A DNA stretch of 6,592 nt from contig JANYDM010000147.1 of assembly GCA_025363575.1 (NCBI GenBank), positions 1 through 6,592 on the forward strand, read 5' to 3'. This stretch comes from Betaproteobacteria bacterium (GTDB lineage: Bacteria; Pseudomonadota; Gammaproteobacteria; Burkholderiales; SG8-41). The first letter of the stretch is position 1. Each line of letters opens with the position of its first letter. The notes under the pieces are model-generated. The model made no database searches. It was not told the origin of the DNA and was given only the letters and a program-made list of their open reading frames with translations. Positions 1 through 5,514 of the stretch are shown piece by piece. Both the position numbers and the translations under genes were made by a program.

Positions 1-588
1 GATATGAGAGAGACCGATGCCCGCGTCGACCGCCCGCAGCAGGAAGGGCCCGAATGCCGTTGCGCCGCTTTGGCAGACGAGTGCGATATGACCGGTCAGG
101 CCGCCCAAGGTGCGCGATGAGGCGGTCGCCCAGATGTTGTCCCGTACATTGGCAAGGCCCAGGCAATTGGGGCCGGTGGTGCGCAAGCCGGATTCTTTTG
201 CGTAAGTGCCGATCTCTTTTTGCAAATTCAATCGCGCGACAATGCCGCGTTCGGCGAAGCCCGCTGAAATGACAATGGCCGAGCCCGCTTTCCTGGCCAC
301 GCACTCCTTCATTACCGGCAGCACCTTGTCGTACGGAACGACGATGCCCACCAGGTCCGGCGCCTCGGGAAGCGCCGCGATGCTGCGGTAGCATTTTATT
401 TCGCTGATCTCGTCATAGTTCGGGTTGACGGGATAAATCTTGACGCGGTCCTTGCATTTGAGGACAGCGTTCAGCAGCCGGCCGCCATAGCCGCCTTTGG
501 GCGACGCGCCGACCACCGCGATCGAGCGCGGGTTGAGCATCTTGTGGATGGATCGCATCTGGTCGTCGGTCCACATTTCCATAGGCAT
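1..588 (-). CDS. acetate-CoA ligase-type (NDP-forming acyl-CoA synthetase) protein, N-terminal part
   Basis: Partial gene: 196 codons are visible and it continues past the left edge. Members of this family make an acyl-CoA from an organic acid and CoA, or the reverse, coupled to ADP/ATP through a phosphohistidine. Residues about 15-110 form the CoA-binding Rossmann domain, opening with SIAVVGASPKGGYGG (residues 22-36). Next come the family signatures SAGFAERG (108-115) and GPNCLGLAN (139-147), and the start of the succinyl-CoA-ligase-like flavodoxin domain with VCQSGATAFG (171-180). Cys172 stands where many relatives have Ser. The catalytic His and the ATP-grasp part, if present, lie outside the window, so it cannot be told whether this is a full two-part enzyme or an alpha-only protein. 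The start at 588 is supported by AGGAAAG at 602-596, 7 nt upstream; a second in-frame ATG is at 582. Substrate unknown. Confidence 0.88.
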   Translation of the reverse strand, partial: MPMEMWTDDQMRSIHKMLNPRSIAVVGASPKGGYGGRLLNAVLKCKDRVKIYPVNPNYDEISEIKCYRSIAALPEAPDLVGIVVPYDKVLPVMKECVARKAGSAIVISAGFAERGIVARLNLQKEIGTYAKESGLRTTGPNCLGLANVRDNIWATASSRTLGGLTGHIALVCQSGATAFGPFLLRAVDAGIGLSHI

Positions 589-636
589 GGCGAGTCTTTC
601 CTGATGAATTGCGCGAGCTGGGCGGGATGGTCTTGC

Positions 637-664
637 GCCGGGCGCTGAAGACGCCGGCTTTTTT
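637..664 (+). terminator. terminator-like hairpin with T tract, plus-strand orientation
   Basis: GCCGGGCG (637-644) pairs with CGCCGGC (652-658) around a 7-nt loop, with one bulged G, and is followed by TTTTTT (659-664) on the plus strand. This has the form of a Rho-independent terminator for plus-strand transcription, yet no plus-strand gene lies upstream of it in the window. On the minus strand the same DNA falls in the 5' leader of the acyl-CoA synthetase gene, where it would be a leader hairpin without a following U tract. It may stop antisense transcription or may be a structured leader; the sequence does not decide. Confidence 0.4.
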
Positions 665-667
665 GTG

Positions 668-676
668 AATATAGCA
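668..676 (-). promoter_or_regulatory. candidate extended -10 promoter of the acyl-CoA synthetase gene
   Basis: On the minus strand the sequence reads TGCTATATT, an extended -10 box (TGnTATATT, five of six matches to TATAAT). No convincing -35 hexamer lies at the right spacing, which is tolerable for an extended -10. It would start transcription near 661 and leave a leader of about 73 nt before the ATG at 588. It sits just downstream of the terminator of the BON gene, so the synthetase gene would have its own promoter. Inference from motif match only. Confidence 0.35.
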
Positions 677-693
677 TTTTGCCGCGCGCAAAG

Positions 694-723
694 AAAAAGG
701 ACGGCCGCAGCCGTCCTTTTTTT
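694..723 (-). terminator. Rho-independent terminator of the BON-domain gene
   Basis: A perfect inverted repeat, AAAAAGGACGGC (694-705) and GCCGTCCTTTTT (710-721), encloses a 4-nt loop. The GC core is 7 bp and is flanked by A and T runs, so the structure could work in both directions. On the minus strand it lies 54 nt after the stop codon of the BON-domain gene and ahead of the acyl-CoA synthetase gene. Its likely job is to end BON transcription and insulate the next minus-strand gene. Confidence 0.85.
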
Positions 724-776
724 CAATCGCTCTTGCGCGAGGCGTGTTCAGCCCGCGCCGGTTTTTGCAGCGTCGC

Positions 777-1469
777 TTACTTGACGGTGATCTCGTTGTT
801 GACCGATTTCACGCCTTTGACATCGCGCGCGAGGTCGGCTGCGTGCGACGACTCGTCGGCGCTGCCCGCCATGCCGGAGAGCTGAACGACGCCGTCGACC
901 GTCTTGATGTGGATATTGCGGGCTTTGACTTCCTTGTCTTTGACGAACGTGGCTTTCACTTTGCTGGTGATCCACGAGTCACTGACCGGCTGGTCGGAGC
1001 GACGCGAGTCGGCGACGCGATCATCCGAGCGGCGCGTGGCCACGCGCTCTTTGCGTGGCGGGTCACCTGCCGCAGTTGCATCCGACGGCGCGACTTCGAT
1101 ATTGTTCTTCACCGTTTTTACGCCCTTGACCTGGCGCGCCAGCGAGACGGCGCGCTTGCCGTTGGCCCTGTTCTTCGCGGTGCCGAACAGCTCGACATCG
1201 CCGTTCAGCGTCTTGATTTCGATGTTGTCGAGGCGCACTTGCTTGTCGCCGAGGAGCTTGCCCTTGATTTTCGTGGTGATCATCGAGTCGTCGATCGGGT
1301 GGGCCGAACGCTGCGACGCGACTTCATGGCGGTCTTTGGGCATTGTTGTGCTGGCGGTTTCATTGGCGCTGGCCGGCACGGCCGATGTATTCGCGGTTTC
1401 GGCGGCATAGACGGCAACTGGCAGTAACGTACTGAGCAGTGCGGCTGCGATAGTCAGCTTGATATTCAT
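777..1469 (-). CDS. exported protein with two BON domains (OsmY-like)
   Basis: A 230-residue protein. It begins with a signal peptide: Lys4, a hydrophobic stretch at residues 5-20 and a likely signal peptidase I site after AVYA (19-22), so it should act in the periplasm. A Ser/Thr/Ala-rich linker (23-55) leads to BON domain 1 (about 59-126) and BON domain 2 (about 162-229), separated by a charged Arg/Asp/Ser linker. Each BON copy has the pattern of a helix starting ITxK(I/V)K, a strand IxIKT(L/V)(N/D)GxVxL, and a closing VKGVK(T/S)VxN. In E. coli OsmY and relatives, BON repeats are linked to osmotic and envelope stress and probably bind membrane lipid. AGAGGAAGG at 1483-1475 lies 5 nt before the ATG. 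The leader at 1484-1506 is AT-rich against the GC-rich surroundings, so the promoter probably lies there, but no clean -35/-10 pair is visible. A strong terminator follows. It appears monocistronic. Confidence 0.9.
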   Translation of the reverse strand: MNIKLTIAAALLSTLLPVAVYAAETANTSAVPASANETASTTMPKDRHEVASQRSAHPIDDSMITTKIKGKLLGDKQVRLDNIEIKTLNGDVELFGTAKNRANGKRAVSLARQVKGVKTVKNNIEVAPSDATAAGDPPRKERVATRRSDDRVADSRRSDQPVSDSWITSKVKATFVKDKEVKARNIHIKTVDGVVQLSGMAGSADESSHAADLARDVKGVKSVNNEITVK

Positions 1470-1545
1470 GATGGCCTTCCTCTATAAATAGATAAATGGT
1501 TTATGCTTGACGCAGTAACGGCCGCAATTCTCGGCCACCCACCGG

Positions 1546-1573
1546 TTGCCGTCTGTACGGTAGCAAACATATT
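1546..1573 (+). promoter_or_regulatory. candidate sigma-70-type promoter of the TAXI gene
   Basis: TTGCCG (1546-1551) and CATATT (1568-1573) are separated by 16 nt, each matching four of six consensus bases. They lie in the spacer between the divergent BON and TAXI genes. Transcription would begin near 1580 and leave a leader of about 65 nt. Motif match only. Confidence 0.3.
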
Positions 1574-1630
1574 GAAATGACATAGTGCGGGCGGCGGCGG
1601 CGCTGCCGGTCAATGCGCCGGACGGAATTC

Positions 1631-1637
1631 AAGGAGG
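1631..1637 (+). promoter_or_regulatory. ribosome binding site that fixes the TAXI gene start
   Basis: AAGGAGG, a near-perfect Shine-Dalgarno sequence, sits 7 nt before the ATG at 1645. The same frame has an earlier ATG at 1585, but that one has no comparable site and would add 20 residues that do not look like family sequence. Confidence 0.85.
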
Positions 1638-1644
1638 CAGGACG

Positions 1645-3021
1645 ATGACGCAAAGTGACGCAGCACCCGCCAAACGCAAAATAGGCGCATTTGGCTATGC
1701 GATGGAGATCCCGCGCGTGTCCTGGCGCGATCTGGCATTCGCATTCGGGCCTTTGGTTGCCCTGGCGCTGCTCGCTATCTTTGTCGCCTCTTACTTCGTG
1801 CGTCCGGCGCCGCCCGACACCATCGTGATTTCGACCGGCATCAAGGGCAGCGCTTACGCGAACGCCGCGGAGCAATACAAAAAAATCCTCGCGCGCAACG
1901 GCGTGACGCTCCTGATCATGCCGTCGGACGGCGCGCTCGATAATCTGCACCGGCTGCGCGATTCCAACGTCAAAGTCGATGTAGCGTTTGTGCAGGGCGG
2001 GCTGCTGGTGGATGGCGACGCCGGCGGGCTCGTGTCCCTCGGCAGCGTCTTCTATCAGCCGCTGGCGGTTTTTTACCGCAGTGCCAGGCCGATCGAGCGT
2101 TTGTCCGAATTCAAAGGCAAGCGGCTGGCGATCGGCCGCGACGGCAGCGGCACGCATTTTCTGAATATGCAGCTTCTTAAAGCGAACGACATCGACGCCA
2201 AACCGCCGACGCGCCTGCTGACTCTGGGCGGCGAGGAGGCGGAGCGCGCGCTGCTCGCGCACCAGATCGACGCCGCTCTGCTGCTGGGAGACGCGGCCTC
2301 GCCGGCGACCATGCGCAGGCTCGTGCATACGCCCGGCATCCGCCTGATGGATTTCAAGCAGGCTGACGCCTATTCGCGCCGTTATCGCTTTTTATCCAAG
2401 CTCGAATTGCCGATGGGGTCGATCGACTTTGCCAAGAATATTCCCGCCGCGCCGCTGGCCATGATCGCGCCGACGGTCGAGCTTGTCGCGCGGCCGGACT
2501 TGCATCCCGCACTGTCGGACCTCTTGATCGAAGCCGCGCGCGAAACCCACGGCCAGGCGTCGCTGCTGCAGCGCGCGGGCGAGTTTCCGGCGCCGCTCGA
2601 GCACGAGTACCCGATCAGCGACGATGCGACGCGCTATTACAAGTCGGGCAAGGGTTTCTGGTACCGCTATCTGCCGTTCTGGCTCGCGAGCCTGTTCGAC
2701 CGCACGATGGTCGTGCTCGTGCCCATCGTCGTGCTGCTCATCCCCGCGCTGAAACTGGTACCGGCGCTCTATCGCTGGCGCATCCGCATGCGCATTTACA
2801 AGCGTTATGGCGAACTGATGGCACTCGAGCGCGAGATCCTCGCGGACCCGACACCGGAGAAGCAGGCGGAACTCGGCAAGCGGCTCGACTCCATCGAAGA
2901 GCGTGTCAACACCAATAAGATGCCTCTCCCGTTCGCCGACCAGTTTTACGTGCTGCGCGAGCACATCAATTTCGTGCGGCGGCGGCTCGCTGCAGCCGCC
3001 AGCGGCGAGGCGGCGGGTTAA
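1645..3021 (+). CDS. TAXI-family (TRAP-associated extracytoplasmic immunogenic) solute-binding protein, membrane-anchored
   Basis: A 458-residue protein. After a short cytoplasmic head, a membrane segment (about 32-52) anchors it. Residues about 58-330 form the periplasmic TAXI binding domain, opening with IVISTGIKGSAYANAAEQY, followed by DVAFVQGG (112-119), a GSVFYQPLAVFYR strand (133-145) and KGKRLAIGRDGSGT (157-170). A second membrane segment (about 354-376) leads to a charged, probably helical cytoplasmic tail (about 378-450) with heptad-like stretches. Classical TAXI proteins are soluble periplasmic receptors of about 320 residues that feed a TRAP carboxylate transporter. This longer version with two anchors and a tail is a known variant in proteobacteria, and its job is less clear. 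No DctQ/DctM-type membrane subunit is present here. The following CoA-transferase gene starts 54 nt later on the same strand, so they may be cotranscribed, which would suggest an organic-acid ligand. The ligand cannot be inferred from sequence. Confidence 0.85.
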   Translation: MTQSDAAPAKRKIGAFGYAMEIPRVSWRDLAFAFGPLVALALLAIFVASYFVRPAPPDTIVISTGIKGSAYANAAEQYKKILARNGVTLLIMPSDGALDNLHRLRDSNVKVDVAFVQGGLLVDGDAGGLVSLGSVFYQPLAVFYRSARPIERLSEFKGKRLAIGRDGSGTHFLNMQLLKANDIDAKPPTRLLTLGGEEAERALLAHQIDAALLLGDAASPATMRRLVHTPGIRLMDFKQADAYSRRYRFLSKLELPMGSIDFAKNIPAAPLAMIAPTVELVARPDLHPALSDLLIEAARETHGQASLLQRAGEFPAPLEHEYPISDDATRYYKSGKGFWYRYLPFWLASLFDRTMVVLVPIVVLLIPALKLVPALYRWRIRMRIYKRYGELMALEREILADPTPEKQAELGKRLDSIEERVNTNKMPLPFADQFYVLREHINFVRRRLAAAASGEAAG

Positions 3022-3075
3022 ACGCGTAATGATTTGTGAGAAACTCGCGGTCTCGCCATTAACCGCAGGTTTTCC

Positions 3076-4281
3076 ATGCAACTGCCGCTCGAAGACATCA
3101 AGGTACTCGACCTCACTCACGCCCTCGCTGGCCCGTTCTGCTCGACCATGCTCGCCGACTTTGGCGCGCAGCTGATCAAGATAGAGCCGCCGGGCGAGGG
3201 CGATCTCGCGCGCGGCTGGGGCGTGCCGATCGCGGGCGGCGAGTCATCGTACTTCGTGAGCCTGCACCGCAACAAGCGCGGCATCGTGCTCGATATGAAG
3301 AAGCCCGAGGGCAGGGAGCTTTTCTTCAAGCTCGTCGAGAAAAGCGATGTGGTGATAGAAAACTACCGCGTCGGCGCGCTGAAGCGGCTGGGCATCGACT
3401 ACGCCGAGGCGAAGAAGCGCAACGCCGGCATCATCTATTGCTCAATCTCCGGTTTCGGCCAGGACGGCCCGTATCGCGACCGCGCTGCGCTCGATCTCAT
3501 CCTGCAGTCCGAAAGCGGCATGGTCAGCGTGACGGGCGAGCAGGGCAGCAGCGGCACGCGCGCCGGCGTCTCGATCGCCGATATGACGGCGGGCCTGTAT
3601 GCCGCGTACGCCGTGATGCTGGCGTTGCGCACGAAGGAGAAAACCGGCGAGGGACAGGAGATCGACATCTCGATGCTCGAAGGCCAGCTCGCGCTGCTGA
3701 GCACGATGATCAGCGCCTATTGCGCGGACGGCAAAGTTCCGCGGCCCACCGGCAACACCTACGCCGCGCTGGTGCCGTATCAGACTTTCCACACGAAGTC
3801 GCGCGACCTCGCGATCGCGATCGCCGGCGACAAGCTATGGAAGAAATTGTGCCCGACGCTCGGCCGGCCGGATCTCACCGATGACGCGCGATTCAGCAAG
3901 GCGCTCGAGCGCAACAAGAACCGCACGGTGCTGCTGCCCATGCTGCAGGAAATATTCCTGACCAGGCCTTACGAAGAATGGGAACCGCTGCTGCTCGCCA
4001 ACGATATTCCAGTCGGCGCCATCAACACCCTCGCGCAAGTCGTCGAGCATCCGCAGGTCAAGGCGCGCCAGGCGCTGGTCGAAGTGGAGCATCCGCGCGC
4101 GGGCAAGGTGCGGGTCGTGCGCTCGCCGGTGCGCATGTCGAAAGCGCCGTTTGCCGTGCGTTCGCCGGCGCCCATGCTTGGCCAGCATACGGTCGAGGTG
4201 CTGCGCGACGTGCTGGGTATAAACGCTGCCGATATCGCAGCGCTTGAAAAGGCCGGCGTGCTGGGAACTAAAACGCGCTGA
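3076..4281 (+). CDS. CaiB/BaiF family (family III) CoA-transferase
   Basis: Complete at 401 residues, the usual length for the family. Family III enzymes move CoA between carboxylic acids through an aspartyl-CoA intermediate in the cytoplasm. Visible hallmarks are KVLDLTHALAGPFCSTMLADFGA near the N terminus (interlocked-dimer CoA-binding part), IKIEPPGEGD (34-43), HRNKRGIVLDMKKPEG (64-79), SISGFGQDGPY (123-133) and VSIADMTAG (165-173). Asp169 in the last motif aligns with the catalytic aspartate of formyl-CoA transferase. The C-terminal part carries NDIPVGAINTLAQV and HPQVKAR (325-331), also typical. The start at 3076 is the only one that keeps the full N-terminal motif; its ribosome site is weak (AGG, 3067-3069). 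The TAXI gene ends 54 nt upstream, and the minus-strand selenoprotein-like gene converges with its 3' end. Donor and acceptor acids are unknown; a racemase role is less likely but not excluded. Confidence 0.93.
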   Translation: MQLPLEDIKVLDLTHALAGPFCSTMLADFGAQLIKIEPPGEGDLARGWGVPIAGGESSYFVSLHRNKRGIVLDMKKPEGRELFFKLVEKSDVVIENYRVGALKRLGIDYAEAKKRNAGIIYCSISGFGQDGPYRDRAALDLILQSESGMVSVTGEQGSSGTRAGVSIADMTAGLYAAYAVMLALRTKEKTGEGQEIDISMLEGQLALLSTMISAYCADGKVPRPTGNTYAALVPYQTFHTKSRDLAIAIAGDKLWKKLCPTLGRPDLTDDARFSKALERNKNRTVLLPMLQEIFLTRPYEEWEPLLLANDIPVGAINTLAQVVEHPQVKARQALVEVEHPRAGKVRVVRSPVRMSKAPFAVRSPAPMLGQHTVEVLRDVLGINAADIAALEKAGVLGTKTR

Positions 4282-4287
4282 CACGCA

Positions 4288-4317
4288 CGTTCGTACTTCT
4301 AACCATCAGCACGAACG
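4288..4317. repeat. inverted repeat between convergent genes
   Basis: CGTTCGT (4288-4294) and ACGAACG (4311-4317) are perfect complements separated by 16 nt, in the 43-nt space between the convergent stop codons at 4281 and 4325. It has no T tract, so it could be a weak bidirectional terminator or chance. Confidence 0.3.
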
Positions 4318-4324
4318 AGGGTGA

Positions 4325-5101
4325 TTATTCCCAGAGCCGCTCGGGCAGCGGCAGCCCTTTCAGGTCTTCCGGCGTGAGCGGCTTGTCCGGCTTGACGTCC
4401 ATCCGTTCAAGCGTTGCGACCAGTTGCCGGCAATGCTGTGCCGAGTGCCAGGTCACGCGCTCGAACACCTTGTGCGCGACGGTGTCGCCGTAATACGTCT
4501 TGAGCACGGGCGTCAGCTTGCGGTCTTCGGCCGACAATCCCGCCCACCATGTTTCGAAGCGTTTCCATACGCTCGCGCCGTAGCGCGCGACATCGTCGCC
4601 TGTCTGCATGGAATCCGGCGGCTCATTGTCGGCGATCTTGACCGAATATTCGGCGCCGTCCCACGTTTCGAGAAACGATTCGCCGATGCGGAACACGTGA
4701 TAGCACAGCGTCCTGATCAGCCGTTCGCGGTGCGGGATGACGCGCTCGCGAAAGCGGTCGGCGGGAAATTGCCGCGCGTAGCGCTGCGCCGCCTCGAACA
4801 CCATGCCGTATTTCTTGTAGAGCTGCTCGGGCGAGAGGCGGTCGGCGCCGGGCATCGGCAGGCCCGCCAGTTTGGCGAACGGGTCGAGCATCTGGCCCAT
4901 CGCGTACTGGTCGCCCTTGGCGAGCACGGGCACTTTGCGCAGCCCGAATTTATTGAGCAGGAGTTCGCGGCCGCCGGCGTCGTTAAGGACGTCGACCACC
5001 ACCATGTCTACACCGTTTTTCGAAAGAAACTCTTTCGTTCGGAGGCAGCTACTTCATCCCGGCTGGGTGAAGTACATGTACTTGTCGGGGGACATTTCCA
5101 T
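4325..5101 (-). CDS. predicted selenoprotein: glutaredoxin-DinB-like fusion with a UxxC active site (in-frame TGA = Sec16)
   Basis: The full frame from ATG 5101 to TAA 4327-4325 is 258 residues if the single in-frame TGA (5056-5054) is read as selenocysteine. Residues 7-81 are a glutaredoxin/thioredoxin fold: YMYFTQPG, then U16-S-S-C19, then LRTKEFLSKNGVDM, a VVVDVL strand (34-39) and the cis-proline motif KVPV (56-59). Residues about 91-235 resemble the DinB/YfiT four-helix metal-binding bundle, with His135 in CYHVFRIGESF and an HxxxH pair (His219, His223) in WHSAQHCRQL as the likely metal triad. Expected role: cytoplasmic thiol/selenol redox chemistry, possibly thiol-dependent transfer or detoxification; the substrate is unknown. 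AAGGAG at 5114-5109 lies 7 nt before ATG 5101. The alternative start at 5005 (Met33) has no such site and would delete the active site. A weak -10-like TAAACT lies at 5133-5128. Except for the TGA the frame is intact, which argues against decay. The alternative is a Cys TGC to TGA mutation or a read error. Confidence 0.82.
5013..5042 (-). promoter_or_regulatory. candidate bacterial SECIS element
   Basis: On the minus strand, CGAAAGA (5037-5031), loop GTT (5030-5028) and TCTTTCG (5027-5021) form a perfect 7-bp hairpin inside the coding sequence. Its first base is the 17th after the TGA, and the apical loop begins 23 nt after the TGA. A lower 3-bp stem, CCG (5042-5040) with CGG (5015-5013), is separated from it by an AA/AAAAA internal loop. 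Bacterial SECIS elements lie directly downstream of the UGA, with a short apical loop containing G among its first bases; the E. coli fdhF loop carries the GU contacted by SelB. Here the loop starts with GU. The bulged U of fdhF is not evident, but consensus is loose among bacteria. Confidence 0.68.
5054..5056 (-). other. in-frame TGA, predicted selenocysteine codon
   Basis: Codon 16 of the glutaredoxin-DinB frame is TGA, three codons before TGC (Cys19). In ordinary glutaredoxins this place holds the nucleophilic Cys of CxxC, and Sec replaces that Cys in known redox selenoproteins. Coding sequence with glutaredoxin character reads straight through on both sides. Trp is encoded by TGG throughout the neighbouring genes, and the CaiB gene ends at a TGA, so a recoded genetic code is unlikely. 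Confidence 0.8.
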
Positions 5102-5108
5102 AGTCGAT

Positions 5109-5114
5109 CTCCTT
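5109..5114 (-). promoter_or_regulatory. ribosome binding site upstream of the TGA-containing frame
   Basis: AAGGAG on the minus strand, 7 nt before ATG 5101. It is the only strong Shine-Dalgarno sequence near this gene and it places translation initiation 45 nt before the TGA, so ribosomes must meet the TGA to make the rest of the protein. Confidence 0.85.
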
Positions 5115-5169
5115 GTTGCGAGCCCGAAGTTTAGCGCGATTTGAACGGTCGCGCAGGCGGTCCGTCCCG

Positions 5170-5214
5170 CTCACTCCGCGAGGGTCTGCGCGGTTAGTCC
5201 AACTCACTCCGCGA
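5170..5214. repeat. 12-nt direct repeat
   Basis: CTCACTCCGCGA occurs at 5170-5181 and again at 5203-5214, 33 nt apart. The second copy spans the stop codon of the Bug-like remnant (its last Ala-Glu codons plus TGA on the minus strand). The first copy may be a short local duplication from decay of that gene. Confidence 0.5.
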
Positions 5215-5335
5215 CGATGTTGCGATCGGCGACGATTTTCTTCCACTGCGCGAGCTCGTCCTTCATGCGCACGGTAAACGCCGCCGGCGCCATCGCGAGC
5301 GGCAGCATGCCGTCGGGGTCGAACAGCGTCTTTTC
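5204..5335 (-). pseudogene. C-terminal remnant resembling a Bug/TctC-type solute-binding protein
   Basis: The minus frame ending at TGA 5206-5204 encodes about 43 residues with the look of a Bug (tripartite tricarboxylate receptor) C terminus: a P-AAF turn, then MKDELAQWKKIVADRNI and a final VAE. In the family this end is typically a helix with a Trp near its middle followed by a short strand. Upstream the frame stays open to beyond 5500 but stops looking like protein of this family, and no second Bug domain is found in the other frames. No start or ribosome site supports a small gene; an ATG at 5371 would give 55 residues. It is therefore probably a leftover from a deletion or rearrangement. 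It accounts for about a third of the spacer at 5115-5514; the rest of that spacer holds no recognised gene. Family assignment rests on pattern memory and is uncertain. Confidence 0.45.
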
Positions 5336-5448
5336 CGTGCACATGACCGAAGGCGGCGTGTAAGCCACCATGGCCGCACAACGCAAATACAAGGACAGCC
5401 ACGGGCCGCTGCTGGAAATCGAAATACCCGACTGACCGCCGGCGGCGC

Positions 5449-5468
5449 CCGGCGCCAATCCGCGCCGG
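5449..5468. repeat. GC-rich inverted repeat upstream of the second CoA-transferase
   Basis: CCGGCGC (5449-5455) and GCGCCGG (5462-5468) form a perfect 7-bp stem with a 6-nt loop, CAATCC. There is no T tract on either side. It sits just before the possible -10 box at 5481 and could be an operator or a mark of the junction with the decayed gene; chance is possible in GC-rich DNA. Confidence 0.35.
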
Positions 5469-5480
5469 GTCAAAGAGCGG

Positions 5481-5486
5481 TAAGAT
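5481..5486 (+). promoter_or_regulatory. candidate -10 box of the second CoA-transferase gene
   Basis: TAAGAT matches four of six bases of TATAAT and lies 28 nt before the ATG at 5515, a suitable distance for a short leader. No clear -35 is visible at 16-18 nt upstream. Weak evidence. Confidence 0.25.
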
Positions 5487-5514
5487 TCGTCCTTTGCTCG
5501 TTGAGAGAATCTGC

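Noticed and set aside
744..1427. Long plus-strand open frame opposite the BON gene
   Set aside because: It mirrors the BON coding sequence, its product has no recognisable domain, and the minus-strand gene has a signal peptide, two BON domains, a ribosome site and a terminator.
1585..1644. N-terminal extension of the TAXI gene from ATG 1585
   Set aside because: ATG 1645 has AAGGAGG at ideal spacing; the extra 20 residues look like translated leader.
1501..2328. Long minus-strand open frame opposite the TAXI gene
   Set aside because: Arg/His/Gln-rich product typical of antisense reading in GC-rich DNA, overlapping a clear family member.
2392..3120. Minus-strand open frame opposite the TAXI 3' end
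   Set aside because: Antisense shadow with no domain, crossing the TAXI stop and the CaiB start.
4325..5005. Glutaredoxin-DinB gene starting at ATG 5005
   Set aside because: No ribosome site precedes this ATG, the start would fall inside the glutaredoxin fold, and the strong AAGGAG plus conserved active-site sequence lie further upstream in the same frame across the TGA.
5054..5056. TGA as a plain nonsense mutation (pseudogene) or as Trp in a recoded genome
   Set aside because: The frame has no other defect, the TGA sits on the redox Cys position, and a hairpin follows it. Trp is TGG throughout and TGA ends the CaiB gene. A read error cannot be fully excluded from sequence alone.
4424..5134. 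Plus-strand open frame opposite the glutaredoxin-DinB gene
   Set aside because: Composition is that of an antisense shadow and no family motif is present; the minus frame has clear glutaredoxin and DinB features.
5370..5435. Short plus-strand frame of 21 residues
   Set aside because: No ribosome site, a stop directly upstream in frame, and no recognised family; at most a gene fragment.
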